Of a stretch of DNA of 8,377 bases, positions 1 through 7,003 are shown one piece after another. This stretch comes from an uncultured Lachnospiraceae bacterium (GTDB lineage Bacteria > Bacillota > Clostridia > Lachnospirales > Lachnospiraceae). Each line of letters begins with the position of its first letter. The first letter of the stretch is position 1. Under the pieces are notes generated by a model, which saw only the letters and a program-made list of their open reading frames with translations, had not been told where the DNA came from and made no database searches. The stretch is from positions 1 to 8,377 of the forward strand of contig CADCPJ010000318.1 in assembly GCA_902803245.1 (NCBI GenBank). The letters are read 5' to 3'. A program made the translations under genes and the position numbers.

Positions 1-90
1 CATCTGCGAGTACTGTCGCGGTTTAGGGATTTTCGAGCCTGCGAGAAAATCACAATGAGCGAAGACGCAGCCTAAGGAGAAGAGATATAT
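1..90. other. Left-edge stretch with short repeats, unassigned
   Basis: This end contains an inverted pair GATTTTC (28-34) / GAAAATC (45-51), a second short inverted pair TTAGG (23-27) / CCTAA (71-75), and a direct repeat CTGCGAG (4-10 and 39-45). Two plus-strand frames are open from the edge, stopping at TGA 56-58 and TAA 73-75. The second stop is followed by AAGGAG (74-79) and an ATG at 91. It may be the tail of a convergent gene or part of a dispersed intergenic element; I recognise neither. Confidence 0.3.
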
Positions 91-110
91 ATGGACGCGC
101 TGCCGCTCAT

Positions 111-167
111 GCCGTCAGCCGTCACGACTCACACTCTCAGCAGGCGCAGCTCTCGCCGTCAGCCGTC
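111..167. repeat. Duplicated 13-mer downstream of hflX
   Basis: GCCGTCAGCCGTC occurs at 111-123 and again at 155-167; each copy is itself a tandem GCCGTC pair. The copies are 44 bases apart start to start, in the 3' flank of hflX. I see no stem with a U-run here, so no terminator is called. Function is unknown. Confidence 0.6.
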
Positions 168-173
168 CCGTCG

Positions 174-1466
174 TCACTCGGCGAGAAACGCCGCATACCG
201 CCTCCGGTTCTCCTCCGCCAGCATCGCCCTGATCCGCGTCCCTTCCTCCGTATACTCAAGAATCTCCACATCCGAACTCGCCATAAGCGCCGGAATCACC
301 TGCCCCTCCGTATAGGGAATGAGCATCTCGCACATCTTCCTCCCGGCATTGATGCACTCCCCGATCTCGTCAAGGAGCCTTGCCGCGTCCGCCGGGTCCT
401 TCGCCGACATCGTGATGCGGTGATCCTCCGCGGCCATGCCCTCCGCAAAGATATCCCGGCTCATGAAATCCGGCGCAAGATCCACCTTGTTGAAGACGTA
501 GAGCCTCGGAATTCCCCCGGCCCCGATGTCGCTCAGGGTCGAAATGGTGACCCGCAGATTCTCCCGGAAGTCCGGGTCGGACACATCCGAGACGATGAGG
601 AGAAGATCCGCATAACAGCTCTCCTCGAGGGTCGAGCGGAAGGCCTTCACGAGGGTCGTCGGGAGGTTGTCTATGAATCCGACCGTGTCCGTGAGAAGAA
701 ACGGCTTCCTCCCGTCTCCCGGCTCGATCCGCCTCGTGGCGGTGTCGAGCGTCGCAAAGAGCATATCCTTCTCGAGTACCTGCTTCTCCTCGTCCGCTCC
801 GTATCCCTTAAGGAGCGCATTTAATATCGTGGACTTTCCGGCATTTGTATAGCCGACGAGCGACACTCTCGGAAGTCCCGCCCGGATGCGCGCCTTCCTC
901 TGGGTTTCCCGCTCCCTTAAGACCTCTTCGAGGTCACGCCGCAGCTCCGCCATCTGCTGCTCGATGCGGCGGCGGTCCAGCTCGATCTTCTTCTCGCCGG
1001 CCCCGCGGTTTGACATCGCCCCGCTCGTTCCGCCCTGCCTGCCCAGGTCATCATGCATTCCCTTAAGTCTCGGGAGCAGATACTTAAGCCTCGCGTAATC
1101 CACCTGGAGAGCAGCCTCCCTCGTTCTCGCCCTCGCGGCAAATATTTTTAAAATGAGGGCCGTCCGGTCCAGCACCTCCGCCCCGAGCATGCGGTTTAGG
1201 TTCCCAAGCTGCATGGGACTCAATTGGTTGTCGAAGAGGACGAGGTCCACGTCACCGTTCATCTCCAGGTAGGCGCGGATCTCGGAGATCTTGCCGGAGC
1301 CGATGTAATACCCGGTGTTCACTCCAGGAAGATTCTGGGTAAAAACCGCAGCACTTTCAAACGATGCCGCCTCGGCGAGGGCCTCCATTTCCTTCATGGA
1401 CTTCTCAAAGGCCGCAGCCGGTCTGCCCGTGTTCAGCCCGACAATCACACATCTTCGGTTACTCAT
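174..1466 (-). CDS. hflX: GTPase HflX (ribosome-associated)
   Basis: HflX is a translational GTPase-family protein that binds 50S subunits and splits stalled ribosomes, especially after stress (known for E. coli and some Gram-positive homologues). The 430-residue length is typical. The N-terminal HflX domain has YYIGSGKISEI at 53-63 and the nucleotide-contacting DNQLSPMQLGNLNR at 79-92. A helical linker contains GRQGGTSGA and then GAGEKKIELDRRR, where many HflX proteins have GxGETQLExDRR. The G domain shows G1 GYTNAGKST at 205-213, the G2 region ATLDTATR at 238-245, G3 DTVGFI at 260-265, G4 NKVD at 326-329 and G5 SAK at 354-356. The ATG lies inside the ftsY end (8-bp overlap) with only a weak purine-rich upstream stretch, which suggests translational coupling. 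HflX is an accessory factor in this cluster; ffh, often found near ftsY, is not seen. Confidence 0.98.
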   Translation of the reverse strand: MSNRRCVIVGLNTGRPAAAFEKSMKEMEALAEAASFESAAVFTQNLPGVNTGYYIGSGKISEIRAYLEMNGDVDLVLFDNQLSPMQLGNLNRMLGAEVLDRTALILKIFAARARTREAALQVDYARLKYLLPRLKGMHDDLGRQGGTSGAMSNRGAGEKKIELDRRRIEQQMAELRRDLEEVLRERETQRKARIRAGLPRVSLVGYTNAGKSTILNALLKGYGADEEKQVLEKDMLFATLDTATRRIEPGDGRKPFLLTDTVGFIDNLPTTLVKAFRSTLEESCYADLLLIVSDVSDPDFRENLRVTISTLSDIGAGGIPRLYVFNKVDLAPDFMSRDIFAEGMAAEDHRITMSAKDPADAARLLDEIGECINAGRKMCEMLIPYTEGQVIPALMASSDVEILEYTEEGTRIRAMLAEENRRRYAAFLAE

Positions 1467-2400
1467 CGCTCTTTTTCACGTTTGTCGGCGTGAAGAGGGC
1501 GTCCACGAACTGGTCCGCGTCAAACCGCTCCATGTCCTCCACCGTCTCGCCCACGCCGATGTACTTCACGGGGATGCCGAGCTCGGACTGCACCGCAATC
1601 GCGATGCCGCCCTTCGCCGTGCCGTCGAGCTTCGTCAGGATGACGCCCGTCACTTCGGCCGCCTCGGAGAACTCCTTGGCCTGCATGAGGGCGTTCTGCC
1701 CTGTGGTCCCGTCGAGGACGAGCAGGGTCTCCCGCTTCGCCTCCGGATACTCCTTCTCCAGGATCCGGTAGAGCTTGTGGAGCTCATTCATGAGGTTCTT
1801 CTTGTTGTGCAGTCTTCCAGCCGTGTCCACGAGGAGGATGTCCGCCGACCTCGCCTTTGCGGCCGCCACCGCATCATAGACGACAGAGCCCGGGTCCGCC
1901 CCGTCCTGCCCGCTGATCATCTGCACGCCTGCCCTGTTCGCCCACTCGGTGAGCTGCTCATTGGCCGCAGCGCGGTATGTGTCAGCCGCCGCGAGGATGA
2001 CCCGCTTGCGTTTTTTCTTGAAAATGCTGGCCAGCTTGCCCACGGAAGTGGTCTTTCCGGCGCCATTTACCCCGATGACGAGAACTGCGGATTTCTGATT
2101 CTCAAATGCGTAGTCCTCTTCCGTGGTCTTCATGCGCGAGCGGATGATGTCGATCAGGATGTCCGCGCACTCCGCAGGCTGTTTGACGTGGTTGTCCTTC
2201 ACCCTGTCCCGCAGCTCGTCCAGGATCTCTTCCGTCGTCCGGACGCCGATGTCGCCCTTGATCATGATCTCCTCGAGGTCGTCATAGAAGTCCTCGTCGA
2301 TCCGGTCGTGGCGCTTCATGACGTCGTCGATGCCGCGGACAAGTACCTGCTGCGTCTTGGTCAGGCCCCCGACGAGCCTCTTAAAAAAACCAAATGCCAT
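1459..2400 (-). CDS. ftsY: Signal recognition particle receptor FtsY
   Basis: FtsY is the SRP receptor GTPase at the inner face of the membrane. It binds the Ffh-ribosome complex and hands nascent membrane proteins to SecYEG. The 313-residue protein has the short form with no long acidic A domain. An amphipathic start (MAFGFFKRLVGGLTKTQ) leads into the N domain (about 20-95). The G domain then shows G1 GVNGAGKTT at 110-118, the insertion box DTYRAAANEQL at 140-150 (canonical form has Phe where this has Tyr), DTAGR at 192-196, TKLDGTAKGG at 256-265, and the closing GVGE motif at 282-285 followed by MERFDADQFV. The ATG has AGAGGG nine bases upstream. It is separated from smc by 343 bp of repeats, so its expression may be partly uncoupled from smc. 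Its last 8 bp overlap the hflX start. Confidence 0.99.
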   Translation of the reverse strand: MAFGFFKRLVGGLTKTQQVLVRGIDDVMKRHDRIDEDFYDDLEEIMIKGDIGVRTTEEILDELRDRVKDNHVKQPAECADILIDIIRSRMKTTEEDYAFENQKSAVLVIGVNGAGKTTSVGKLASIFKKKRKRVILAAADTYRAAANEQLTEWANRAGVQMISGQDGADPGSVVYDAVAAAKARSADILLVDTAGRLHNKKNLMNELHKLYRILEKEYPEAKRETLLVLDGTTGQNALMQAKEFSEAAEVTGVILTKLDGTAKGGIAIAVQSELGIPVKYIGVGETVEDMERFDADQFVDALFTPTNVKKSDE

Positions 2401-2409
2401 AGTAATATT

Positions 2410-2415
2410 CCCTCT
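2410..2415 (-). promoter_or_regulatory. Ribosome-binding site of ftsY
   Basis: AGAGGG on the minus strand lies nine bases before the ftsY ATG. It is a good Shine-Dalgarno match that fixes the start. It sits close to the foot of the 2423-2459 hairpin. Confidence 0.8.
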
Positions 2416-2422
2416 TTTTTAC

Positions 2423-2459
2423 CCTTAGATATCCTGCTTAGAGAGCAGGATGTCTAAGG
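2423..2459 (-). promoter_or_regulatory. 15-bp hairpin immediately upstream of the ftsY ribosome-binding site
   Basis: The arm at 2423-2437 (CCTTAGATATCCTGC on the plus strand) is complementary to 2445-2459 (GCAGGATGTCTAAGG) apart from one position, with a 7-nt loop. In the ftsY messenger that position is an A-C mismatch; in an antisense transcript it would be a G-U pair. The stem ends seven bases before the AGAGGG of ftsY. The right arm is the first unit of the tandem array and the left arm resembles an inverted partial copy of a unit. It is not an intrinsic terminator for this strand, since the following bases are an A-run rather than a U-run. A role in mRNA stability, RNase III cleavage or ftsY translation is inference only. 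Confidence 0.7.
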
Positions 2460-2711
2460 ATGCCCCAAGATGTCTCAGGGTGCTCAATATGTCTCAGGAT
2501 GCTCAATATGTCTCAGGATGCCCGGATATCTCAGGATGCCCCAAGATGTCTCAGGGTGCTCAATATGTCTCAGGATGCCCGGATGTCTCAGGATGCCCCA
2601 AGATGTCTCAGGATGCCCGGATGTCTCAGGGTGCTCAATATGTCTCAGGATGCCCGGATATCTCAGGATGTCTGGATGTCCCAGGATATCTAAATGTCTC
2701 CGGATGCCTCC
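2450..2711. repeat. Degenerate tandem array of 18/19/20-nt units between smc and ftsY
   Basis: About fourteen head-to-tail units, all in one direction, fill most of the smc-ftsY gap. On the plus strand they share ATGTCTCAGG and fall into three length classes: 18 nt (ATGTCTCAGGATGCCCGG; identical copies at 2508, 2565, 2603 and 2640), 19 nt (ATGTCTCAGGGTGCTCAAT; identical at 2470, 2546 and 2621, one variant at 2489) and 20 nt (ATGTCTCAGGATGCCCCAAG at 2583, variants at 2450 and 2526). A higher-order period of 57 nt is visible: 2489-2545 and 2546-2602 differ at two bases. Central units are nearly identical, while those nearest smc (2658-2711) and the first one (2450) are diverged, as expected if the centre is homogenised by slippage or unequal exchange. 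No protein or RNA family is recognised. The gap's remaining ends, 2401-2422 and 2712-2743, hold only the ftsY ribosome-binding site and nothing evident. Confidence 0.95.
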
Positions 2712-2743
2712 ATATGCTTCAGACACGCTTCACGGATGGTTGT

Positions 2744-5700
2744 TCATTTTGAGAGCTTGTCCTCGATCAGGTTCACGGACACCAGCGTGGATACGCCCTT
2801 CTCCTGCATAGTGATGCCGTAGAGGCGGTCCGCCGCGGTCATGGTGCCGCGCCTGTGGGTTATAATAATGAACTGCGTATTCTTTGTCAACTTGTGCAGG
2901 TACTGCGCGTAGTGGACCACGTTGCTTTCGTCCAGCGCGGCCTCGATCTCGTCGAGGAGGCAGAAGGGCGAGGGCTTCATGTTCTGGATCGCGAAAAGGA
3001 GGGCGATCGCCGTCAGCGCCTTCTCCCCGCCGGAGAGCTGCATCATATTCTGGAGCTTCTTTCCGGGCGGGTGGGCGATGATGCTGATGCCGGCGTCCAA
3101 AATGTCCGCCTCGGGGTCGATCTCAATCGTTCCCCTGCCGCCGCCGAAGAGCTCCTTGAAGGCTTTGTCGAACTCATCCCGGATGATGGCGAATTTCTCC
3201 GCGAACTGCTTCCGCATCCCGGCGTCCAGCTCCTCGATGATTCCCGTCAGAGTCTCCTCCGATTTTATCAGGTCCTCATGCTGGGCGCTTAAGAATGTAT
3301 GTCTCTCCGACACGCTCTTAAAGTCCTCGATGGCATTGACATTGACATTGCCGAGGGCCTTGATCGCACTCTTTAAGGAGGCGATCTCCCTCCTCACGGC
3401 GGCCCTGTCGGCGCTCTCTTTCGGGACCGGGATCGCGCGGATCTCGCTCGGAGTCAGGTTGTACTCCTCCCACATGTATCCGGTGATGGCCTCGCGGCCT
3501 TCCTCCAGCTTCTCCTTCTGCGCGCCGATGCGGAACAGCTCCTTGTCGAGCTGAGAGATCCTCTCGGAGAGGGCATCCCTCTTTTCGAAGAATTCCTTGT
3601 GGCTGTCGGAGAGCTCCTTCTTCTTAAGGAGCAGCTCCTCCCGGGTCTTTGCGTCCCTCTCCGCCTCCTCCTCGCCGCTTGCGATGGTCTTCTTCAGCTC
3701 CTCGATCTGTCCAAGCTTCTCCCTGGACTCGTCCGTGGTGCCGCTGATGGCGTAAGTGATGTTCTCGCTCTCTGCCCTTAATGCCTCCGCTTCGGTCCTC
3801 AGCCTCGCGAGGTTCTGCTCGCGGAAGGATCTCTGCTCGTTCAGCGTGACCATGCGGACGTGGACTTCCTCGAGCCGCGCCGCCTGCTCCGCCCTCTTTG
3901 CTCTTAAGTCGTCCTCGTCCCTGCGGAGCTCCGCCGCCTTCTCATTGGCCTCGGACTCGGCGCTCTCGGACTCCTTAAGGGTCTTCGCGATGCCGCTGTT
4001 CTTGTCCTTCACCTCGGCGATCTGTCTTAAGATCTCGCTGTTCTCCTTCTCGAGGGAGGCGCTGCCGATCAGTGCGATCCTTAACTGCTCCTCGGCCTGC
4101 TTCTTCGCCATCTGGACGGTGTTCAGCCTCAGGCGGATCCGCTGCATGCTGTCGCCTCTTCCCTGAAGGGACTCCCTTAACTCATTTCTCTTTTGCTTCT
4201 TCTCCTCGAGGGCATTTCTCAGGCCGTCGGCCTTACTCTTCGCCCTCGCCGTGCTCTCCGTCAGCTCCTCGATCTCCCTCCTCCTCCCGAGGAGGTTGTC
4301 CTGGTTCCGGAACGCGCCGCCGGTGATGGAGCCGCCCGGCGCGAAGGATTCGCCCTGAAGCGTCACCATGTAGACGCTGTGGTGATAGCGCCGCCCGATC
4401 CGGATCGCGTGGTCGATGTTGTCCACGACGACGATCCGCCCGAGGAGGTACTCACAGAGATTCCGGTACTCCCCGTCGCATTTTACCAATGAGGAGGCAA
4501 CTCCGAGGACTCCTTCTTCCCTAAGGACGTCTTCATTTCCGAGCGGCCTCGGCTTAATGCTGGTAAGAGGCAGGAACGTGGCCCGCCCGTACTTGTTGGA
4601 CTTCAGAAACTCGATCAGGTACTTGGCCGTCGCCTCGTTGTCGGTGACGATATTCCGGATGCTCCCGCCAAGGGCCGTCTCGATGGCCGTCTCGTATTTC
4701 TTCGGGGCGCTGATGAGGTCCGCCACGACGCCGCGGATGCCGGGGTTCCGGCTGCGGGACTCCATGATCTTGCGGATGCCGTTTCCATAGCCGTCGTAGT
4801 GCTCGGTCATGGCCCTTAAGGACTCCAGTCTCGAGGAGTCCCTGTGATAGGCGGTAGTCAGAAGATCCAGCTCCTGGTTCATCGCGCCCATCTCGCTGCG
4901 GATGGAGGAGAGGGTCTCCTCGTCCGCTTTCTCGGCGGCCTCCATTTCCTCCATCTGCTTTTTGAGGTCAGCGATCTCCAGATCGTATTTCCCGGACTCG
5001 GAGGCTGCGTTCCTCTCCTCCTCCTTTACCCGAAGGAGGCGCCCTCCGATCTCGGAGCGGCGGATCTCGAGCTGCTCGATCATCGTGTTGTAGCGCTGGA
5101 TGGACCCCTTCACGGACGCGCGGCTCTCAAGCATCTCGATGACATCCTGCTTGGCCTGCTCGATGGCCTCCGTGGTCTCGAAAATTGAAGAGTCGATCTC
5201 AGCCAAGAGCCGGGACTCGGTCTCCTCACACTCAGATGCTTCCTGCCTCTCCGCCTCCGCGGCCAGGAGCTCCTCTTCCAGGGAAGCGATCTCCCGCTCT
5301 TTCGCCCCAATCTCCGAGGAGATCTGGGCCCGCCTCTCCTCGTACTGTTTTCCGGAGTTCTCGATCGCCCGGATCTGCTCATTGATGAGATCGACCTGTC
5401 CGCCGAGCTGCTGGCGGATGAGGGCGTTCTTCGAGACGCGGTCGGCAAGGCTCAAAATGTTCTCATCGAGGTCCTCGATCTCTTTTTCCAGGCTGTCGTA
5501 TTCTTCCTTCGTCCGCTCAAACTGCTCGCGGGAATCCGCCATGTCGCCTTCCGCGATACGCTGCTTCTCCCCGATCTCTTCGAGCTGCTGCTTCGTCCTC
5601 CCCTCTTCGAGCAGGAAGAGCCGGATGTCCAGATCTCTTAAGGCCTGCTTCTTCTCGAGGTAGATCCTGGCCTCATCAGACTGCTTTCTCAAGGGTTCCA

Positions 5701-6304
5701 GCTGCGAGGTCAGCTCCTTTAATATGTCATTGACACGGAGCAGGTTCTGGTGCTCTTCGTCGAGCTTTTTGACCGCCGCCCTCTTCCGCTTCTTGAACTT
5801 GACGATGCCGGCGGCCTCATCGAAGAGCTCGCGCCGCTCGTCGCTCTTTGCGGACAGGATCCGGTCGATCTGGCCCTGCCCGATGATGGAGTAGCCCTCC
5901 TGTCCGATTCCCGTGTCGTAGAAGATCTCGTTGATATCTTTGAGCCTCACGGGGGCATTGTTGATGAGGTACTCGCTCTCCCCCGAGCGGTAGAGGCGGC
6001 GTGTCACCGTCACCTCCTCGTAGTCCACATCGAGCATTTTGTCCGAGTTGTCGAAGGTGATGGCGACCGACGCGAAGCTCTGGGGCTTCCTGAGCTCGGT
6101 GCCGGCAAAGATCACGTCCTGCATGTTCCCGCTTCGAAGCTGCCTCGCGCTCTGTTCGCCGAGCACCCATCTCACCGCATCCGCGACGTTGGACTTCCCG
6201 CTTCCGTTCGGGCCGACAATTCCCGTGATGCCCTCCTGAAACTCGAAGGTCAGTTTATTTGCAAATGACTTAAAGCCCTGTACTTCAATCGATTTTAGAT
6301 ACAT
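2744..6304 (-). CDS. smc: Chromosome segregation/condensin ATPase SMC
   Basis: SMC is the ATPase core of the bacterial condensin (with ScpA and ScpB) that compacts and resolves chromosomes by loop extrusion. The 1186-residue length is standard. The N-terminal head has MYLKSIEVQGFKSFA and Walker A GPNGSGKSN at 31-39. Glu-, Lys- and Arg-rich coiled coil occupies about 170-510. A globular hinge spans about 515-670, with GIRGVVADLI near 522-531 and GGSITGG at 657-663. Coiled coil resumes to about 1030. The C-terminal head carries the ABC signature LSGGEKALTA at 1090-1099, Walker B PFCLLDE at 1113-1119, a D-loop (AALDE) and the switch histidine in IIITHRRGTM. No frame disruption is visible. The ATG is preceded by GGGATAGGA. 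ScpA and ScpB are not in this window. The smc stop is followed by the repeat array rather than directly by ftsY. Confidence 0.99.
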   Translation of the reverse strand: MYLKSIEVQGFKSFANKLTFEFQEGITGIVGPNGSGKSNVADAVRWVLGEQSARQLRSGNMQDVIFAGTELRKPQSFASVAITFDNSDKMLDVDYEEVTVTRRLYRSGESEYLINNAPVRLKDINEIFYDTGIGQEGYSIIGQGQIDRILSAKSDERRELFDEAAGIVKFKKRKRAAVKKLDEEHQNLLRVNDILKELTSQLEPLRKQSDEARIYLEKKQALRDLDIRLFLLEEGRTKQQLEEIGEKQRIAEGDMADSREQFERTKEEYDSLEKEIEDLDENILSLADRVSKNALIRQQLGGQVDLINEQIRAIENSGKQYEERRAQISSEIGAKEREIASLEEELLAAEAERQEASECEETESRLLAEIDSSIFETTEAIEQAKQDVIEMLESRASVKGSIQRYNTMIEQLEIRRSEIGGRLLRVKEEERNAASESGKYDLEIADLKKQMEEMEAAEKADEETLSSIRSEMGAMNQELDLLTTAYHRDSSRLESLRAMTEHYDGYGNGIRKIMESRSRNPGIRGVVADLISAPKKYETAIETALGGSIRNIVTDNEATAKYLIEFLKSNKYGRATFLPLTSIKPRPLGNEDVLREEGVLGVASSLVKCDGEYRNLCEYLLGRIVVVDNIDHAIRIGRRYHHSVYMVTLQGESFAPGGSITGGAFRNQDNLLGRRREIEELTESTARAKSKADGLRNALEEKKQKRNELRESLQGRGDSMQRIRLRLNTVQMAKKQAEEQLRIALIGSASLEKENSEILRQIAEVKDKNSGIAKTLKESESAESEANEKAAELRRDEDDLRAKRAEQAARLEEVHVRMVTLNEQRSFREQNLARLRTEAEALRAESENITYAISGTTDESREKLGQIEELKKTIASGEEEAERDAKTREELLLKKKELSDSHKEFFEKRDALSERISQLDKELFRIGAQKEKLEEGREAITGYMWEEYNLTPSEIRAIPVPKESADRAAVRREIASLKSAIKALGNVNVNAIEDFKSVSERHTFLSAQHEDLIKSEETLTGIIEELDAGMRKQFAEKFAIIRDEFDKAFKELFGGGRGTIEIDPEADILDAGISIIAHPPGKKLQNMMQLSGGEKALTAIALLFAIQNMKPSPFCLLDEIEAALDESNVVHYAQYLHKLTKNTQFIIITHRRGTMTAADRLYGITMQEKGVSTLVSVNLIEDKLSK

Positions 6305-6308
6305 TCGT

Positions 6309-6317
6309 TCCTATCCC
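6309..6317 (-). promoter_or_regulatory. Ribosome-binding site of smc
   Basis: GGGATAGGA on the minus strand lies in the 21-bp gap between rnc and smc. GGGA ends nine bases before the smc ATG and AGGA four bases before it, so the site is moderate. Confidence 0.55.
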
Positions 6318-6325
6318 GCATATAT

Positions 6326-7003
6326 TCAAAGCATCTCGATGGTCCGGCAGGCCGCCTCCTGCGCGGCAGCTTTCTTCGTCTTCCCGCTCCCTGTCCCCAT
6401 GGTCTTCCCGTTCACGACCACAGCCATCGTGAACGTCTTCGCGTGATCCGGTCCCTCCTCGCGCACAAGCTCATACGTGATCTGCGTATCCTTCTCACTG
6501 ATGAGCTCCTGCAGCGTCGACTTGGCGTCTTTGAAGAGGTCCTCGGCCTTCAGGTCAAGGAGCACGAAGTTGCGGATCATTTTCTCGGCCGCGTGGAATC
6601 CGCCGTCGAGAAAGACCGCCCCGATCAGTGCCTCCATGGCGTCCGATACGATGGAGTCCTTCTTTCGTCCTCCCATCTGCTCCTCGCCCTTTCCCATGCG
6701 CAGGCAGTCCGGAAGCCCCAGGTCCCTGGCGCACTTCGCCAGGGAAGGCTCGCAGACCATGCTCGCCCTCGTCTTTGAGAGCCAGCCCTCCCCCTTGTCC
6801 GGGTGGAGGTGAAAGAGGTACTCCGAGCTCACGGTCTCAAGGACCGCATCCCCCAGAAACTCCAGTCTCTCATTGTTCCCCGGGTGTTCCTTCCTGTGCT
6901 CATTGGCATAGGAGCTGTGGGTCATCGCCGCAAGCAGAAGGTCCCTGTTCTGAAAATGATAATGAAGCCTTTCCTCAAGCTTCTCCATCCATTCGTCTTT
7001 CAT
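6326..7003 (-). CDS. rnc: Ribonuclease III
   Basis: RNase III is a homodimeric, Mg2+-dependent endonuclease that cuts double-stranded RNA, notably pre-rRNA and structured mRNA. The 225-residue protein has the normal two-domain build. The catalytic domain carries the signature ERLEFLGDAVL at 45-55; Glu45, Glu48 and Asp52 correspond to the E. coli acidic residues 38, 41 and 45. The second acidic pair lies in DAMEALIGAVFLDGG at 121-135 (Asp121, Glu124). A double-stranded RNA-binding domain fills about 160-225, ending in GSGKTKKAAAQEAA at 205-218. All catalytic residues are present. The ATG overlaps the acpP stop as ATGA, with GGAG eight bases upstream inside acpP. The downstream smc gene begins 21 bp after its TGA. 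Confidence 0.98.
   Translation of the reverse strand: MKDEWMEKLEERLHYHFQNRDLLLAAMTHSSYANEHRKEHPGNNERLEFLGDAVLETVSSEYLFHLHPDKGEGWLSKTRASMVCEPSLAKCARDLGLPDCLRMGKGEEQMGGRKKDSIVSDAMEALIGAVFLDGGFHAAEKMIRNFVLLDLKAEDLFKDAKSTLQELISEKDTQITYELVREEGPDHAKTFTMAVVVNGKTMGTGSGKTKKAAAQEAACRTIEML

Noticed and set aside
91..315. Plus-strand 74-codon frame with AAGGAG eleven bases before its ATG
   Set aside because: Most of it is antisense to the 3' end of hflX, its Ser/Arg-rich composition is typical of a shadow frame, and no family is recognisable. The ribosome-binding-site match alone is not enough.
1315..2457. Plus-strand 380-codon open frame
   Set aside because: It lies antisense to ftsY and the start of hflX, both of which are certain genes. 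The composition (His, Arg, Val, Leu rich) is that of a complementary-strand shadow in GC-rich DNA.
2423..2459. Intrinsic terminator between smc and ftsY
   Set aside because: The stem is long enough, but on the minus strand it is followed by GTAAAAAAG rather than a U-run, and in the opposite direction no T-run follows either.
2450..2711. CRISPR array
   Set aside because: There are no unique spacers between constant repeats; units are contiguous and of 18-20 nt, with no cas gene nearby.
2484..2726. Minus-strand 80-codon repeat protein between smc and ftsY
   Set aside because: It has a GTG start, no Shine-Dalgarno sequence, is made almost entirely of the DNA repeat, and other frames of the same DNA are equally open.
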